Part shown: one piece after another, positions 1-5,680 of the stretch | How the letters are laid out: every line of letters begins with the position of its first letter | Numbering within the stretch: position 1 is the first letter of the stretch | DNA from: Lachnospiraceae bacterium | GTDB taxonomy: Bacteria > Bacillota > Clostridia > Lachnospirales > Lachnospiraceae | Length of the DNA stretch: 17,405 nucleotides | Direction of reading: 5' to 3' | NCBI GenBank assembly: GCA_020860745.1 | Contig: JAJBTR010000231.1 | Location: 1-17,405, forward strand | Position numbers and translations under genes: made by a program | The notes under the pieces: model-generated | What the model saw: only the letters and a program-made list of their open reading frames with translations | Database searches by the model: none | Told to the model about the DNA's origin: nothing

Positions 1-128
1 AGCTCACACACATGAAAGATGGTATGTACAAGCTTAGTAACACGTTCCTCCTCATAAAGATTTTCCAAAGATTCATAAGCAGTCGGATCGAGATACCCGG
101 AAGCATTTCGTTTAAATTCATTCTCCAT
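1..128 (-). CDS. conserved phage-type hypothetical protein, N-terminal part only
   Basis: An ORF starts with ATG at 128 and runs off the left edge, so only about 42 residues are visible. The start overlaps the end of the upstream gene (the stop lies in GGAGAATGA), which indicates translational coupling. The visible part begins MENEFKRNASGYLDPTAYE and is hydrophilic with an acidic stretch (ENLYEEER). I recall N-termini of the type 'NASGYxDPTAYEA' from Firmicutes phage hypotheticals, but I know no function. The frame is open to the edge and the context is operonic, so I believe it is a real gene. Its full length and role cannot be judged here. Confidence 0.75.
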   Translation of the reverse strand, partial: MENEFKRNASGYLDPTAYESLENLYEEERVTKLVHTIFHVCE

Positions 129-333
129 CTTTTGCTTTCCCTTTCGACATATTCATCAAGTCATTCACAAATCCCTTAATCTCTTTCTCTGTTGATTCAG
201 CATTCTTCCCGCTACATGCCGCAAAAGCCTTACAGATTGCCACATATTGAATGCATTTGCAAATCCGGTCAAGAAATATGTAAGCCCCAATAAAGCAGGC
301 AACACCAATCAACACAATCGTAATAAGATCCAT
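118..333 (-). CDS. small single-pass membrane protein, unknown function
   Basis: 71 residues. I chose the ATG at 333 (MDLITIVLIG) because AAAGGACG lies about 8 bases upstream; a longer in-frame reading (MKGRNS...) would place this ribosome site inside the gene. Residues 2-21 form a hydrophobic N-terminal anchor followed by a cysteine-containing segment (RICKCIQY, AICKAFAACSG) and a charged C-terminal tail. The start lies immediately after the TAG of the upstream gene and the end overlaps the next start, so it is mid-operon. The family is not recognised. The topology suggests an N-terminal anchor with the tail in the cytoplasm, but that is inference. Confidence 0.75.
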   Translation of the reverse strand: MDLITIVLIGVACFIGAYIFLDRICKCIQYVAICKAFAACSGKNAESTEKEIKGFVNDLMNMSKGKAKDGE

Positions 334-334
334 A

Positions 335-649
335 CTATTCCGTCCTTTCATTTCTTAAAATATAATCAATCAGATAGTCGCCTTGAGAGTTTATACACGT
401 TCTCACATGCACTCCGGGAAAATTCGTGTTGAACGGTAGTAAATAAAAATGGTCAATCCAGCTTTTATCACTCCATTTACCATCGCCCAAATAGACGGAT
501 TTGATCCAGTACTTCCAGGTTGCTATGCTCGAATCAAACCCACAGTAAACAACCTCGCCATAGCCAAGAGTAAATCTTAGCTCATTCATAAATACCTCAG
601 CTTGAGCCATAGTCATCCAGTCGGGTATTACTATATATAGCTCTTTCAT
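335..649 (-). CDS. hypothetical protein, 104 residues
   Basis: The start is ATG at 649 (MKELYIVIPDWM), preceded by GGAGGGATGGC, and it overlaps the stop of the 22-residue gene upstream as TTATGA. The longer upstream reading is rejected because it duplicates the DNA of that small gene. The product is soluble, mixed alpha/beta, rich in aromatic residues (WKYWIKSVYLGDGKW, WIDHFYLLP), with no known motif. One copy of the dispersed heptamer falls near the 3' end, where it reads as D-Y-I-L. I do not recognise the family. The operon context makes it a real phage gene. Confidence 0.8.
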   Translation of the reverse strand: MKELYIVIPDWMTMAQAEVFMNELRFTLGYGEVVYCGFDSSIATWKYWIKSVYLGDGKWSDKSWIDHFYLLPFNTNFPGVHVRTCINSQGDYLIDYILRNERTE

Positions 650-714
650 AATGCCATCCCTCCAAAAAATATGCCAATCAACAAGCCGATAATAATACAA
701 ATTAAATAGCTCAT
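646..714 (-). CDS. 22-residue membrane microprotein
   Basis: A very short ORF (MSYLICIIIGLLIGIFFGGM then A-L-stop). A strong ribosome site, GGGAGGAGAAAGAGTA, precedes the ATG at 714. The gene overlaps the zinc-ribbon gene upstream (TAATG) and the 104-residue gene downstream (TTATGA), so its frame is fixed by coupling on both sides. Almost the whole peptide is one hydrophobic helix with a glycine-rich end, which predicts a minimal single-pass membrane peptide. The function is unknown; such peptides may modulate membrane complexes. It is too short for similarity searches, so support comes from the ribosome site and the exact nesting between neighbours. Confidence 0.6.
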   Translation of the reverse strand: MSYLICIIIGLLIGIFFGGMAL

Positions 715-869
715 TACTCTTTCTCCTCCCACTTCACAGGCTTATGTGAATTCACGTTTACACACTCCTCCAGACAAGCATCGCAAGGTTTCTCATTTTC
801 AGCCTGCTTAGCATATTTACAAGTCGGGCAATACGTGTGAAAATCTACTTCTTTATACTGCTGTTCCAT
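714..869 (-). CDS. small zinc-ribbon-like phage protein
   Basis: 51 residues starting at ATG 869 (MEQQYKEVDFHTYCPTCKYA), with AGAGGAATTAG upstream, and overlapping the 3' end of the 78-residue gene. Two cysteine pairs are visible: CPTC around residues 14-17, and C-D-A-C followed by L-E-E-C around residues 29-36. This is consistent with a four-cysteine zinc-binding fold plus an extra cysteine. The C-terminus N-S-H-K-P-V-K-W-E-E matches a small zinc-ribbon protein I remember as widespread in Firmicutes phages. Its function is not known to me. Roles in protein or nucleic-acid binding are guesses from the fold. Confidence 0.8.
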   Translation of the reverse strand: MEQQYKEVDFHTYCPTCKYAKQAENEKPCDACLEECVNVNSHKPVKWEEKE

Positions 870-1089
870 CTAATTCCTCCTCTAACACTTCCAATACTCG
901 AAAATAAAATTCGCCTTGACCAAAGGCATAAGAATCTACGTAATCAATTGGAAGAGCGCGTTTTACACATTTAGTGGACGCTAAATCATTGCCAATCCGT
1001 CTTAATTCGAAAACGAAATCCAGACCGAACCTGTAAAAATGAACATCGTATCCTTTCTTCATCAGTTTTTCAATTTTCTCCGCTAACAT
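853..1089 (-). CDS. hypothetical protein, 78 residues
   Basis: ATG at 1089 with AAGGAGG eight bases upstream. The product (MLAEKIEKLMKKGYDVHFYR...) is soluble, with a charged N-terminal helix, a central mixed segment and an acidic end (LEVLEEELDGTAV). It is the first minus-strand gene left of the plus-strand insertion at 1201-1506, and its last codons overlap the zinc-ribbon gene. No motif is recognised. I see no convincing minus-strand promoter upstream, so it may depend on read-through from further right or on a promoter I cannot identify. Confidence 0.75.
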   Translation of the reverse strand: MLAEKIEKLMKKGYDVHFYRFGLDFVFELRRIGNDLASTKCVKRALPIDYVDSYAFGQGEFYFRVLEVLEEELDGTAV

Positions 1090-1125
1090 CCAGAACCTCC
1101 TTAATCAGCATAATAAATTTCTATA
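1090..1125 (-). pseudogene. possible remnant: gene 3' end without a start codon
   Basis: Reading leftwards, an open frame ends with D-D-P-T-I-E-I-Y-Y-A-D and a stop just before the ribosome site of the 78-residue gene. Upstream it remains open as K-R-R-D-G-K-E-K but meets a TGA without any ATG, GTG or TTG. The C-terminal wording resembles phage protein ends I have seen, and the position is where a minus-strand gene would end. It may be what is left of a gene interrupted when the plus-strand gene at 1201 arrived. This is weak evidence. Confidence 0.2.
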
Positions 1126-1143
1126 GTAGGATCGTCTTTCTCC

Positions 1144-1193
1144 TTTCCATCTCTCCGCTTTCATGATATAATTTACAGAAAATACACGGAGGG
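1144..1193 (+). promoter_or_regulatory. SigA-like promoter and ribosome site of the plus-strand gene at 1201
   Basis: A TATAAT at 1167-1172 matches the -10 consensus. A weak -35-like TTTCCA lies 17 bases upstream at 1144-1149. The ribosome site GGAGGG (1188-1193) is seven bases before the ATG at 1201. The arrangement is standard for a Firmicutes vegetative promoter with a leader of about 20 bases. Confidence 0.5.
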
Positions 1194-1200
1194 TTTTGCT

Positions 1201-1506
1201 ATGAGCCTTACAAAAGAACAGCATGATATCTTTGTCAATTGGGTTGAAAAATATATTGTCCGTAGAAAATCTATCAGCCATAATATTGACACATCCGATA
1301 TCAGAGAGGCATTTATGAGCACATATAAACACGGCTTTTATCTCAATAATAATGATGTAAATGATATAATGTTCGAACTTGGATTCCGCGCTGCTAACTT
1401 TGCAAATGACCCATATTTGCATTTTAACATTTCGTCTCAATCCCGAGCTGTTCAAGAACTTCGTCGTATGTATATTGAACAGGCACGGTATCAGAAGTAT
1501 GAATAA
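1201..1506 (+). CDS. plus-strand 'moron-like' hypothetical protein
   Basis: 101 residues, read against the direction of the surrounding genes. ATG at 1201 follows GGAGGG by seven bases, and a TATAAT lies 29 bases upstream of the start. The product (MSLTKEQHDIFVNWVEKYIV...) looks soluble and mainly helical, with a basic stretch (IVRRKS) and a C-terminal arginine/tyrosine-rich helix (ELRRMYIEQARYQKYE). No family is recognised. Its last 83 bases overlap, tail to tail, the 3' end of the minus-strand P-loop gene, so both strands code there. A solo gene with its own promoter inside an opposite-strand operon is typical of phage morons. No intrinsic terminator is visible after it. Confidence 0.65.
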   Translation: MSLTKEQHDIFVNWVEKYIVRRKSISHNIDTSDIREAFMSTYKHGFYLNNNDVNDIMFELGFRAANFANDPYLHFNISSQSRAVQELRRMYIEQARYQKYE

Positions 1507-1741
1507 TCCATGCGTCTTCACCATCCTCAACCACAAAGGGATAACCGAGAGCTTTTAATATAACTTTTATAGTGGTTTTGCCGGAAGTCATTGGACCGGT
1601 CAAAACAATTATTCGCCTTTCCCGCATGTTAGTTATGAGGCGCCGGGTTTCCTCTTTTCCAATTAAACCCTCTATAAAGGTTTTGACTTCTTTCGGGATT
1701 TTCTTGTAGGTGGACTTTACGTATTTTTCATATGGGTTCAT
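1424..1741 (-). CDS. small P-loop NTPase-like protein
   Basis: 105 residues from ATG 1741 (MNPYEKYVKSTYKKIPKEV), with AAAGGAAA upstream. The longer frame further upstream is rejected because it runs through the plus-strand gene region and lacks a ribosome site. Around residues 49-56 is G-P-M-T-S-G-K-T-T, a Walker A motif, preceded by a beta strand (RRIIVLTGP) as in P-loop folds. A possible acidic second motif is VVEDGEDAW near residue 75. The protein is far shorter than a normal ATPase or kinase, so it may be a minimal nucleotide-binding protein or a reduced helicase/transport relative. One dispersed heptamer copy lies within it. The 3' end overlaps the plus-strand gene. Confidence 0.7.
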   Translation of the reverse strand: MNPYEKYVKSTYKKIPKEVKTFIEGLIGKEETRRLITNMRERRIIVLTGPMTSGKTTIKVILKALGYPFVVEDGEDAWIIHTSDTVPVQYTYDEVLEQLGIETKC

Positions 1742-1757
1742 ACAAATTTCCTTTCTC

Positions 1758-1786
1758 TCGACACCTCCCCACAAATATGATAAAAT
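1758..1786 (+). promoter_or_regulatory. SigA-like promoter of the plus-strand gene at 1821
   Basis: A -35-like TCGACA at 1758-1763 and a -10-like TAAAAT at 1781-1786 are separated by exactly 17 bases, each with one mismatch to consensus. The ribosome site GGGAGAAGGTG (1803-1813) and ATG at 1821 follow at suitable distances. Confidence 0.6.
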
Positions 1787-1820
1787 CGCTGTACCAAATA
1801 ATAGGGAGAAGGTGAAGATT

Positions 1821-2042
1821 ATGGGTAGTAAACTCGATTTCTCGTATACCAACCATCGTGGTAAACGAGTAACCGGAGCCGCCGCTTTCACGCATCATGT
1901 GTATACGGAAGCAGGCGGCATCCAAAACTACAACGATGAAGTCGGAGAAGCATACGTCAAAGCCTTTATTCGTGAACACTCCGATATCATCAATGCTGGA
2001 CTAGCCAAGAAAGCGCGTCGGAAACGCTTCAAGGCTGTCTAA
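1821..2042 (+). CDS. plus-strand small basic hypothetical protein
   Basis: 73 residues beginning MGSKLDFSYTNHRGKRVTG. The ATG at 1821 is chosen because GGGAGAAGGTGAAG is placed just upstream and a good promoter lies before it; the longer in-frame reading from 1710 would contain the promoter. The C-terminus is strongly basic (GLAKKARRKRFK), suggesting nucleic-acid or membrane-surface contact. A hairpin terminator follows directly. With its own promoter and terminator it is a self-contained plus-strand unit inside the minus-strand gene array, typical of a phage moron. The family is not recognised. Confidence 0.75.
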   Translation: MGSKLDFSYTNHRGKRVTGAAAFTHHVYTEAGGIQNYNDEVGEAYVKAFIREHSDIINAGLAKKARRKRFKAV

Positions 2043-2051
2043 CCTATTTAT

Positions 2052-2097
2052 AAAAACACCTGAGAAGATGCCGCAACTCATCCTCTTGGGTGTTTTT
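2052..2097. terminator. bidirectional terminator between convergent genes
   Basis: AAAAACACC at 2052-2060 pairs with GGTGTTTTT at 2089-2097, and the inner arms (AGAAGATG and CATCCTCT) extend the stem with a few mismatches around a short loop (CCGCAACT). The T-run on one side and the A-run on the other make it work in both directions. It serves the plus-strand gene ending at 2042 and the minus-strand gene ending at 2099. Confidence 0.85.
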
Positions 2098-2098
2098 A

Positions 2099-2656
2099 TC
2101 ATTGAGAAATATTGTACCGCTTATGAAGCTCTCCTAAAGGATCTTCAAGAGCAACTTTCTTAGCTGGGGTTCGAGTACCGTCTTTATTTCGTTTGGCCTT
2201 TTCCACAATTTCATACTCCGGCACATACTGGGACTGCAAGATAACACGAATATTTTGCAGTTCTTTTCTTATTTCCGTCAGCTCAGCCAGTTTTTTGCTT
2301 TCAATGTCTACAGGATGATTAACGGGTTTTACGTCCGCCCTAGGCTCTGTGACCTCTGTATAAGTTAGCAAACGCTTTCCAACAACATAACCCTGATACT
2401 CAGAACGATTCGATAGTAACCATGTTGAAATACCCCTCAGATGATTTCCAATCGAAAATCCATCAGCAATTTCATCTGGTACATCAAGAGATAAAACCAC
2501 TTTATTGTTGCATATCATCAGGTTGCGGAGTATAACATTGTGTCTCACTTCGAGATTCAGACGAGCCGATTGTACCCCCTTCCAAATATCATCAAATTTA
2601 TCAATAGTAGCTACAAGCGGACTTGTGAAATTAATCTGTACGTATTTTCTCACCAT
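2099..2656 (-). CDS. hypothetical protein, 185 residues, last gene of the replication operon
   Basis: Starts at ATG 2656, inside the end of the helicase gene (AAATGGTGA), so it is translationally coupled. The N-terminal ~100 residues look beta-rich (VRKYVQINFTSPLVATIDKF). A helical, possibly coiled-coil segment follows (SKKLAELTEIRKELQNIRV, about 120-140), and then a basic linker (KAKRNKDGTRTPAKK) and the end ...HKRYNISQ. No known motif is visible. Position directly after an SF2 helicase and before the terminator suggests an accessory role in DNA metabolism, which is inference only. Confidence 0.8.
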   Translation of the reverse strand: MVRKYVQINFTSPLVATIDKFDDIWKGVQSARLNLEVRHNVILRNLMICNNKVVLSLDVPDEIADGFSIGNHLRGISTWLLSNRSEYQGYVVGKRLLTYTEVTEPRADVKPVNHPVDIESKKLAELTEIRKELQNIRVILQSQYVPEYEIVEKAKRNKDGTRTPAKKVALEDPLGELHKRYNISQ

Positions 2657-3864
2657 TTCACATACTTCCCTTCATTAAAGTTTTTCTTTTCTTTCAGTGC
2701 ACGACTTATCGCCAGGTCAATACCGGACTTAGACTTCAAATGATAATAATACAAGTCTTTGAATGGGGTATTCAGCCTGTCAATACGTCCCGCGGCCTGC
2801 TGCATAATCTTGTACGAATAATTCTGAGAGTAGAATATAATCGTGTCAGTCAGTATGCAGTTCCATCCCTCAGCTCCGGCAGTATACTGTACAAGGTAAA
2901 TCCACTTTCTGTGCTCAGGAATCGGCTGATGCTTGTGACCGTTCCACTCAGCAATCTCCACACCTTCACCATAAGCCATATTCTTCAATATCTCAAGCTC
3001 ATAGTCAAAGTTGTAGAATATAATTGCCCTTGGATGCTTCTCCACCAGCTCAAGCAAAGCAATCTGTCTGCTTTCTGAGCTGTTCACAATCTTCCGCCAA
3101 ATGTAACAAAGTTCAGCAGCGTTAATAACCGGCTCGTCCGTATAAGGATTCCAGCGAGTCTTTGTGACTTGCTTATAAGCCTCTATATCGTACTTTACAA
3201 TGATATCCTCATGATGACTTGTCGTCTGCCTGTCGAAGTCCATATTGACTAAGACGTTTGCCCGCAAACGGATTAATCGGCCAGTATTTATATACCTATC
3301 AACTTTCGGATACTTAGCAAAGCGACTGTACACCACATGTTCACGATTGAACTCGGTACGGTTTTTATAGAAGCCATTTGCAATGAACACAGGAACATAA
3401 TCCATCCAGGTATCCCCAGGGGTAGCAGACAATAATATCCAGGAATTGCTTTTAGTAATCCTGAGGAACGACTTTACCCAAGCGCCGGATCCGACAACCC
3501 TCTGCTCATCAAAAATAAAGAATGCTCCGGTCACATCAGCATACTTCTTGATATTGTTCCATGAGTCCACCACAACCTTATTGGAATATAAGTTCTCCTC
3601 TTTGTGTGTAGAAAGAAGGAAGGGCGAAAGCTCACCCTCCCATTCTAACGTGTCTCGTTTCCGAGCAGTCGTGATGATGTACAAGTCTTTTGGCGGGTCT
3701 GACATCGGATAATACTCTTCCGTCTCCAGTCGCCCGCCCTCATGCAGATAGTAATACGCCAGAGCTGTTCTCGACTTACCAGACCCAACACCGCCACAAA
3801 GAATACAACCGTTCTTCATCTTTCGAATAGCGTCAAGTTGGTAACCATATAAATTAAGACTCAT
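2650..3864 (-). CDS. SF2 (SNF2/DEAD-like) phage helicase
   Basis: 404 residues from ATG 3864 (MSLNLYGYQLDAIRKMKNG), chosen because TGAGGAG sits just upstream. The alternative TTG start would lie within that site. Visible SF2 motifs are a Q-like N-terminus (YGYQLDAI), Walker A C-G-G-V-G-S-G-K-S near residues 24-32, motif II as F-D-E-Q (not DEAH), motif III L-S-A-T-P, and C-terminal motif VI Q-Q-A-A-G-R-I-D-R. Such proteins are DNA-dependent ATPases that translocate or remodel DNA, and are common in Firmicutes phage replication modules next to the polymerase. Three heptamer copies lie in this gene. Confidence in helicase superfamily is high; the exact task is unknown. Confidence 0.92.
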   Translation of the reverse strand: MSLNLYGYQLDAIRKMKNGCILCGGVGSGKSRTALAYYYLHEGGRLETEEYYPMSDPPKDLYIITTARKRDTLEWEGELSPFLLSTHKEENLYSNKVVVDSWNNIKKYADVTGAFFIFDEQRVVGSGAWVKSFLRITKSNSWILLSATPGDTWMDYVPVFIANGFYKNRTEFNREHVVYSRFAKYPKVDRYINTGRLIRLRANVLVNMDFDRQTTSHHEDIIVKYDIEAYKQVTKTRWNPYTDEPVINAAELCYIWRKIVNSSESRQIALLELVEKHPRAIIFYNFDYELEILKNMAYGEGVEIAEWNGHKHQPIPEHRKWIYLVQYTAGAEGWNCILTDTIIFYSQNYSYKIMQQAAGRIDRLNTPFKDLYYYHLKSKSGIDLAISRALKEKKNFNEGKYVKW

Positions 3865-3872
3865 GTTTCTCC

Positions 3873-4289
3873 TCAATATTCACTCGGAAACAGAATCGTA
3901 GTAACGCTGCTGTCCCATTCCGTAATAATCCAGATTTTCTCTCCGTCGGGATTTTTCTCTGGGGTTTTCTTGAATGCGAAAGGTTCTTCGCTCTTTGGCG
4001 GCATTCCCATTTTTCCGTCGCGCAATGGAAATAAGAATGTGGTGTATTCTGTCAAATAGTTCTTTATGTCTTCCTCATCGTAAATATAAACTGCCAAAAT
4101 ACGCTCCTTATGTGTTAAAGCATAGTCGTTATGCCTAGCATCTTCTTCGCATGTATCGCCCCAGTCACCATGTCGATAACGCGCAAATGAAGTCTCTACA
4201 AACGTGGCGAAGTCGTTATCGCTCTCCATACGTTCAGCTATCCTAGGAGTTACCACGATTTTACCTTTCTCAACGAATTTTACGCTCAT
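3873..4289 (-). CDS. conserved mobile-element hypothetical protein (GDWGD type)
   Basis: 138 residues from ATG 4289, coupled to the upstream gene (AAATGAGCG overlap). It contains the string RYRHGDWGDTCEEDARHND (about 38-56) and, near the end, K-I-W-I-I-T-E-W-D-S-S-V-T-T-I-L-F-P-S-E-Y. I remember this pattern (GDWG...ED...ND...IWIITE.D.S.TT.L.P.EY) from short proteins on Firmicutes plasmids and integrative elements, where they are usually unnamed. An acidic middle (YDEEDIKN) is present. The function is unknown to me. One heptamer copy falls in the gene. Confidence 0.8.
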   Translation of the reverse strand: MSVKFVEKGKIVVTPRIAERMESDNDFATFVETSFARYRHGDWGDTCEEDARHNDYALTHKERILAVYIYDEEDIKNYLTEYTTFLFPLRDGKMGMPPKSEEPFAFKKTPEKNPDGEKIWIITEWDSSVTTILFPSEY

Positions 4290-4615
4290 TTAGTTACCTC
4301 CTTTTCCGGCCAGGTATAAACAAAACCATCCTCAATCACAGCGAAATATAATGGCCCATCAGCTTTGGCTTTAAGGTCTGCTTTCGGTCCGTAGTTAACA
4401 AATACTGCACCAATCTCATCTACTGACCAATGACATACTTCATCAGCATAATCGAAAAGTCGGCATATCACTTCTGTTGTCACTCGAATTTTTCGGCAAT
4501 CATACTTAGTGCTCGGCTGTACTGTGTAACCAGCTTCCTTCGCGACTTTTTCATAAAAATCAGGAATACTGCAATAGCAGCTCTCCCAAGTTAACTCAAT
4601 ATAGTTTTTCAGCAT
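4286..4615 (-). CDS. hypothetical protein, 109 residues
   Basis: Starts at ATG 4615 (MLKNYIELTWESCYCSIPD) with AAAGGAG upstream and ends in an ATGA-type overlap with the next gene. Soluble, with four cysteines scattered through the N-terminal half but no clear zinc motif, and an aromatic C-terminal half (GPLYFAVIEDGFVYTWPEK). No family is recognised. It lies between the SSB-side genes and the helicase in a continuous co-oriented run, so it probably belongs to the same transcript. One heptamer copy lies inside it at 4345. Confidence 0.78.
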   Translation of the reverse strand: MLKNYIELTWESCYCSIPDFYEKVAKEAGYTVQPSTKYDCRKIRVTTEVICRLFDYADEVCHWSVDEIGAVFVNYGPKADLKAKADGPLYFAVIEDGFVYTWPEKEVTK

Positions 4616-4650
4616 AGTATCTCCTTTCGGCTTTGGGTTTTGAAATATAA

Positions 4651-4968
4651 TTACCAGTCCCGTTCCATATTGTACGGGGTTCCTACTGTTCCGACTGAAC
4701 CAGAGCTATCTGTAGACTTAAAGAACTCTCCAGGCAAAGGATACATATAGCGAAACATCAGGTAATTCGCAGCATCCATCAAATGCTCTGTATTATGGTC
4801 TTTCTTGAACGCTTCGATGCACAGCTCAGCAGTTTTAAGTGCATCTACTCTGCCCTCACCAAAGTTCTTCTTTGCCGGTCCGTACTTATAATACGAAGTA
4901 ATTACACGGTTTCTTCTCCCGGCGTCAAAATCCTTTGAATACTCTTTATCCATATCATTTAATTCCAT
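4651..4968 (-). CDS. conserved phage hypothetical protein, 105 residues
   Basis: ATG at 4968 overlaps the last codons of the SSB gene (the end CCATGGAATTAA), with GGAGGAAATGCC serving as ribosome site. The pattern [12 protein letters not shown] near residue 30, then helical ..[16 protein letters not shown] (about 63-78) and the end [21 protein letters not shown], matches a small protein I remember from many Firmicutes phage replication modules. The function is not known to me. A heptamer copy lies directly after the stop codon (4644-4650). Confidence 0.82.
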   Translation of the reverse strand: MELNDMDKEYSKDFDAGRRNRVITSYYKYGPAKKNFGEGRVDALKTAELCIEAFKKDHNTEHLMDAANYLMFRYMYPLPGEFFKSTDSSGSVGTVGTPYNMERDW

Positions 4969-5444
4969 GGCATTTCCTCCGGTCCTTCCATCTCGGCATA
5001 CTTCTCAGCGAACTGGTCTTCCTCGATCGTAACGTACATAGACTTCAAATAAGCCTTAACGCCGGTCTTACCATTTACTTCCCAGTTGTACGGTCTGATG
5101 ATAAGGTCAACGTTCCTGATTTCTGCATAGTCCAGAGCAGAAATAGTTTCTTCATCCAACTGAGTCTTATTCTTTCTGGTAATCATGAATACTTTCGGCG
5201 GAATATAATCAAAAGAGACGGCCACCTGTAAATAGTGACGCGCCTCCTCTTCTTCATCACGTGGAGCCAAAACGCGAATGTTCCAGCCATCTTCCGACAG
5301 GGCGTTTGCCTGTTCCGGATCATCGATAATCACGCAGAAGTTCCGCTTTCCTTCGCGATTGTACTGACCCTCCTTTCCCGCAAAATTTCTGAATATAATT
5401 CTCGCATTTTCAATAACAATGTTGTCTGTTGCTTTGTATGACAT
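4959..5444 (-). CDS. phage ssDNA-binding protein with acidic PWN tail
   Basis: 161 residues from ATG 5444, with AAGGAGGAC upstream. The core ([19 protein letters not shown] ... [20 protein letters not shown]) matches phage single-stranded DNA-binding proteins of a type I remember, probably an OB fold. The C-terminus is flexible and acidic and ends E-G-P-E-E-M-P-W-N. Bacterial SSB and T7 gp2.5 use an acidic tip ending in an aromatic residue to recruit partners, and this tail looks like an analogue. The polymerase encoded just upstream ends E-E-E-L-P-W-N. Two heptamer copies fall in the gene. Likely role: coating ssDNA and organising the fork. Confidence 0.8.
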   Translation of the reverse strand: MSYKATDNIVIENARIIFRNFAGKEGQYNREGKRNFCVIIDDPEQANALSEDGWNIRVLAPRDEEEEARHYLQVAVSFDYIPPKVFMITRKNKTQLDEETISALDYAEIRNVDLIIRPYNWEVNGKTGVKAYLKSMYVTIEEDQFAEKYAEMEGPEEMPWN

Positions 5445-5460
5445 TAGTTGTCCTCCTTTT

Positions 5461-5658
5461 TTATGCTGTTATTTCCTCATTTTTGTAAAGAAATGCTATC
5501 AATGTGTCTCCGTTAATTACCTGAATCGCCCTTACATCGTCCCAGGAATTTAATCCCCAGCCGTTTTCCAAGCATTCATTTACCTGGACATCAAATAACT
5601 CATGAAACTGTAACGGCTGAATAATGGTCTTTGTTTTTACTCTAGTTATCGTCTCCAT
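5461..5658 (-). CDS. small hypothetical protein, 65 residues, between polymerase and SSB
   Basis: ATG at 5658 ([19 protein letters not shown]) follows AAGGAG by six bases; a longer frame reading into the polymerase gene is a shadow. It is a small soluble alpha/beta protein with a hydrophobic-aromatic core ([19 protein letters not shown]) and a C-terminal beta strand. Position between the replicative polymerase and the SSB suggests a small replication accessory factor, but no family is recognised. A heptamer copy lies 16 bases upstream of its start, just after the polymerase stop codon. Confidence 0.78.
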   Translation of the reverse strand: METITRVKTKTIIQPLQFHELFDVQVNECLENGWGLNSWDDVRAIQVINGDTLIAFLYKNEEITA

Positions 5659-5680
5659 ACACATCTCCTTAAAAATATAA

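Noticed and set aside
1105..1891. Long minus-strand frames reading through the plus-strand genes at 1201 and 1821
   Set aside because: They lack ribosome sites, have shadow-like composition, and conflict with the plus-strand genes and the better start at 1741.
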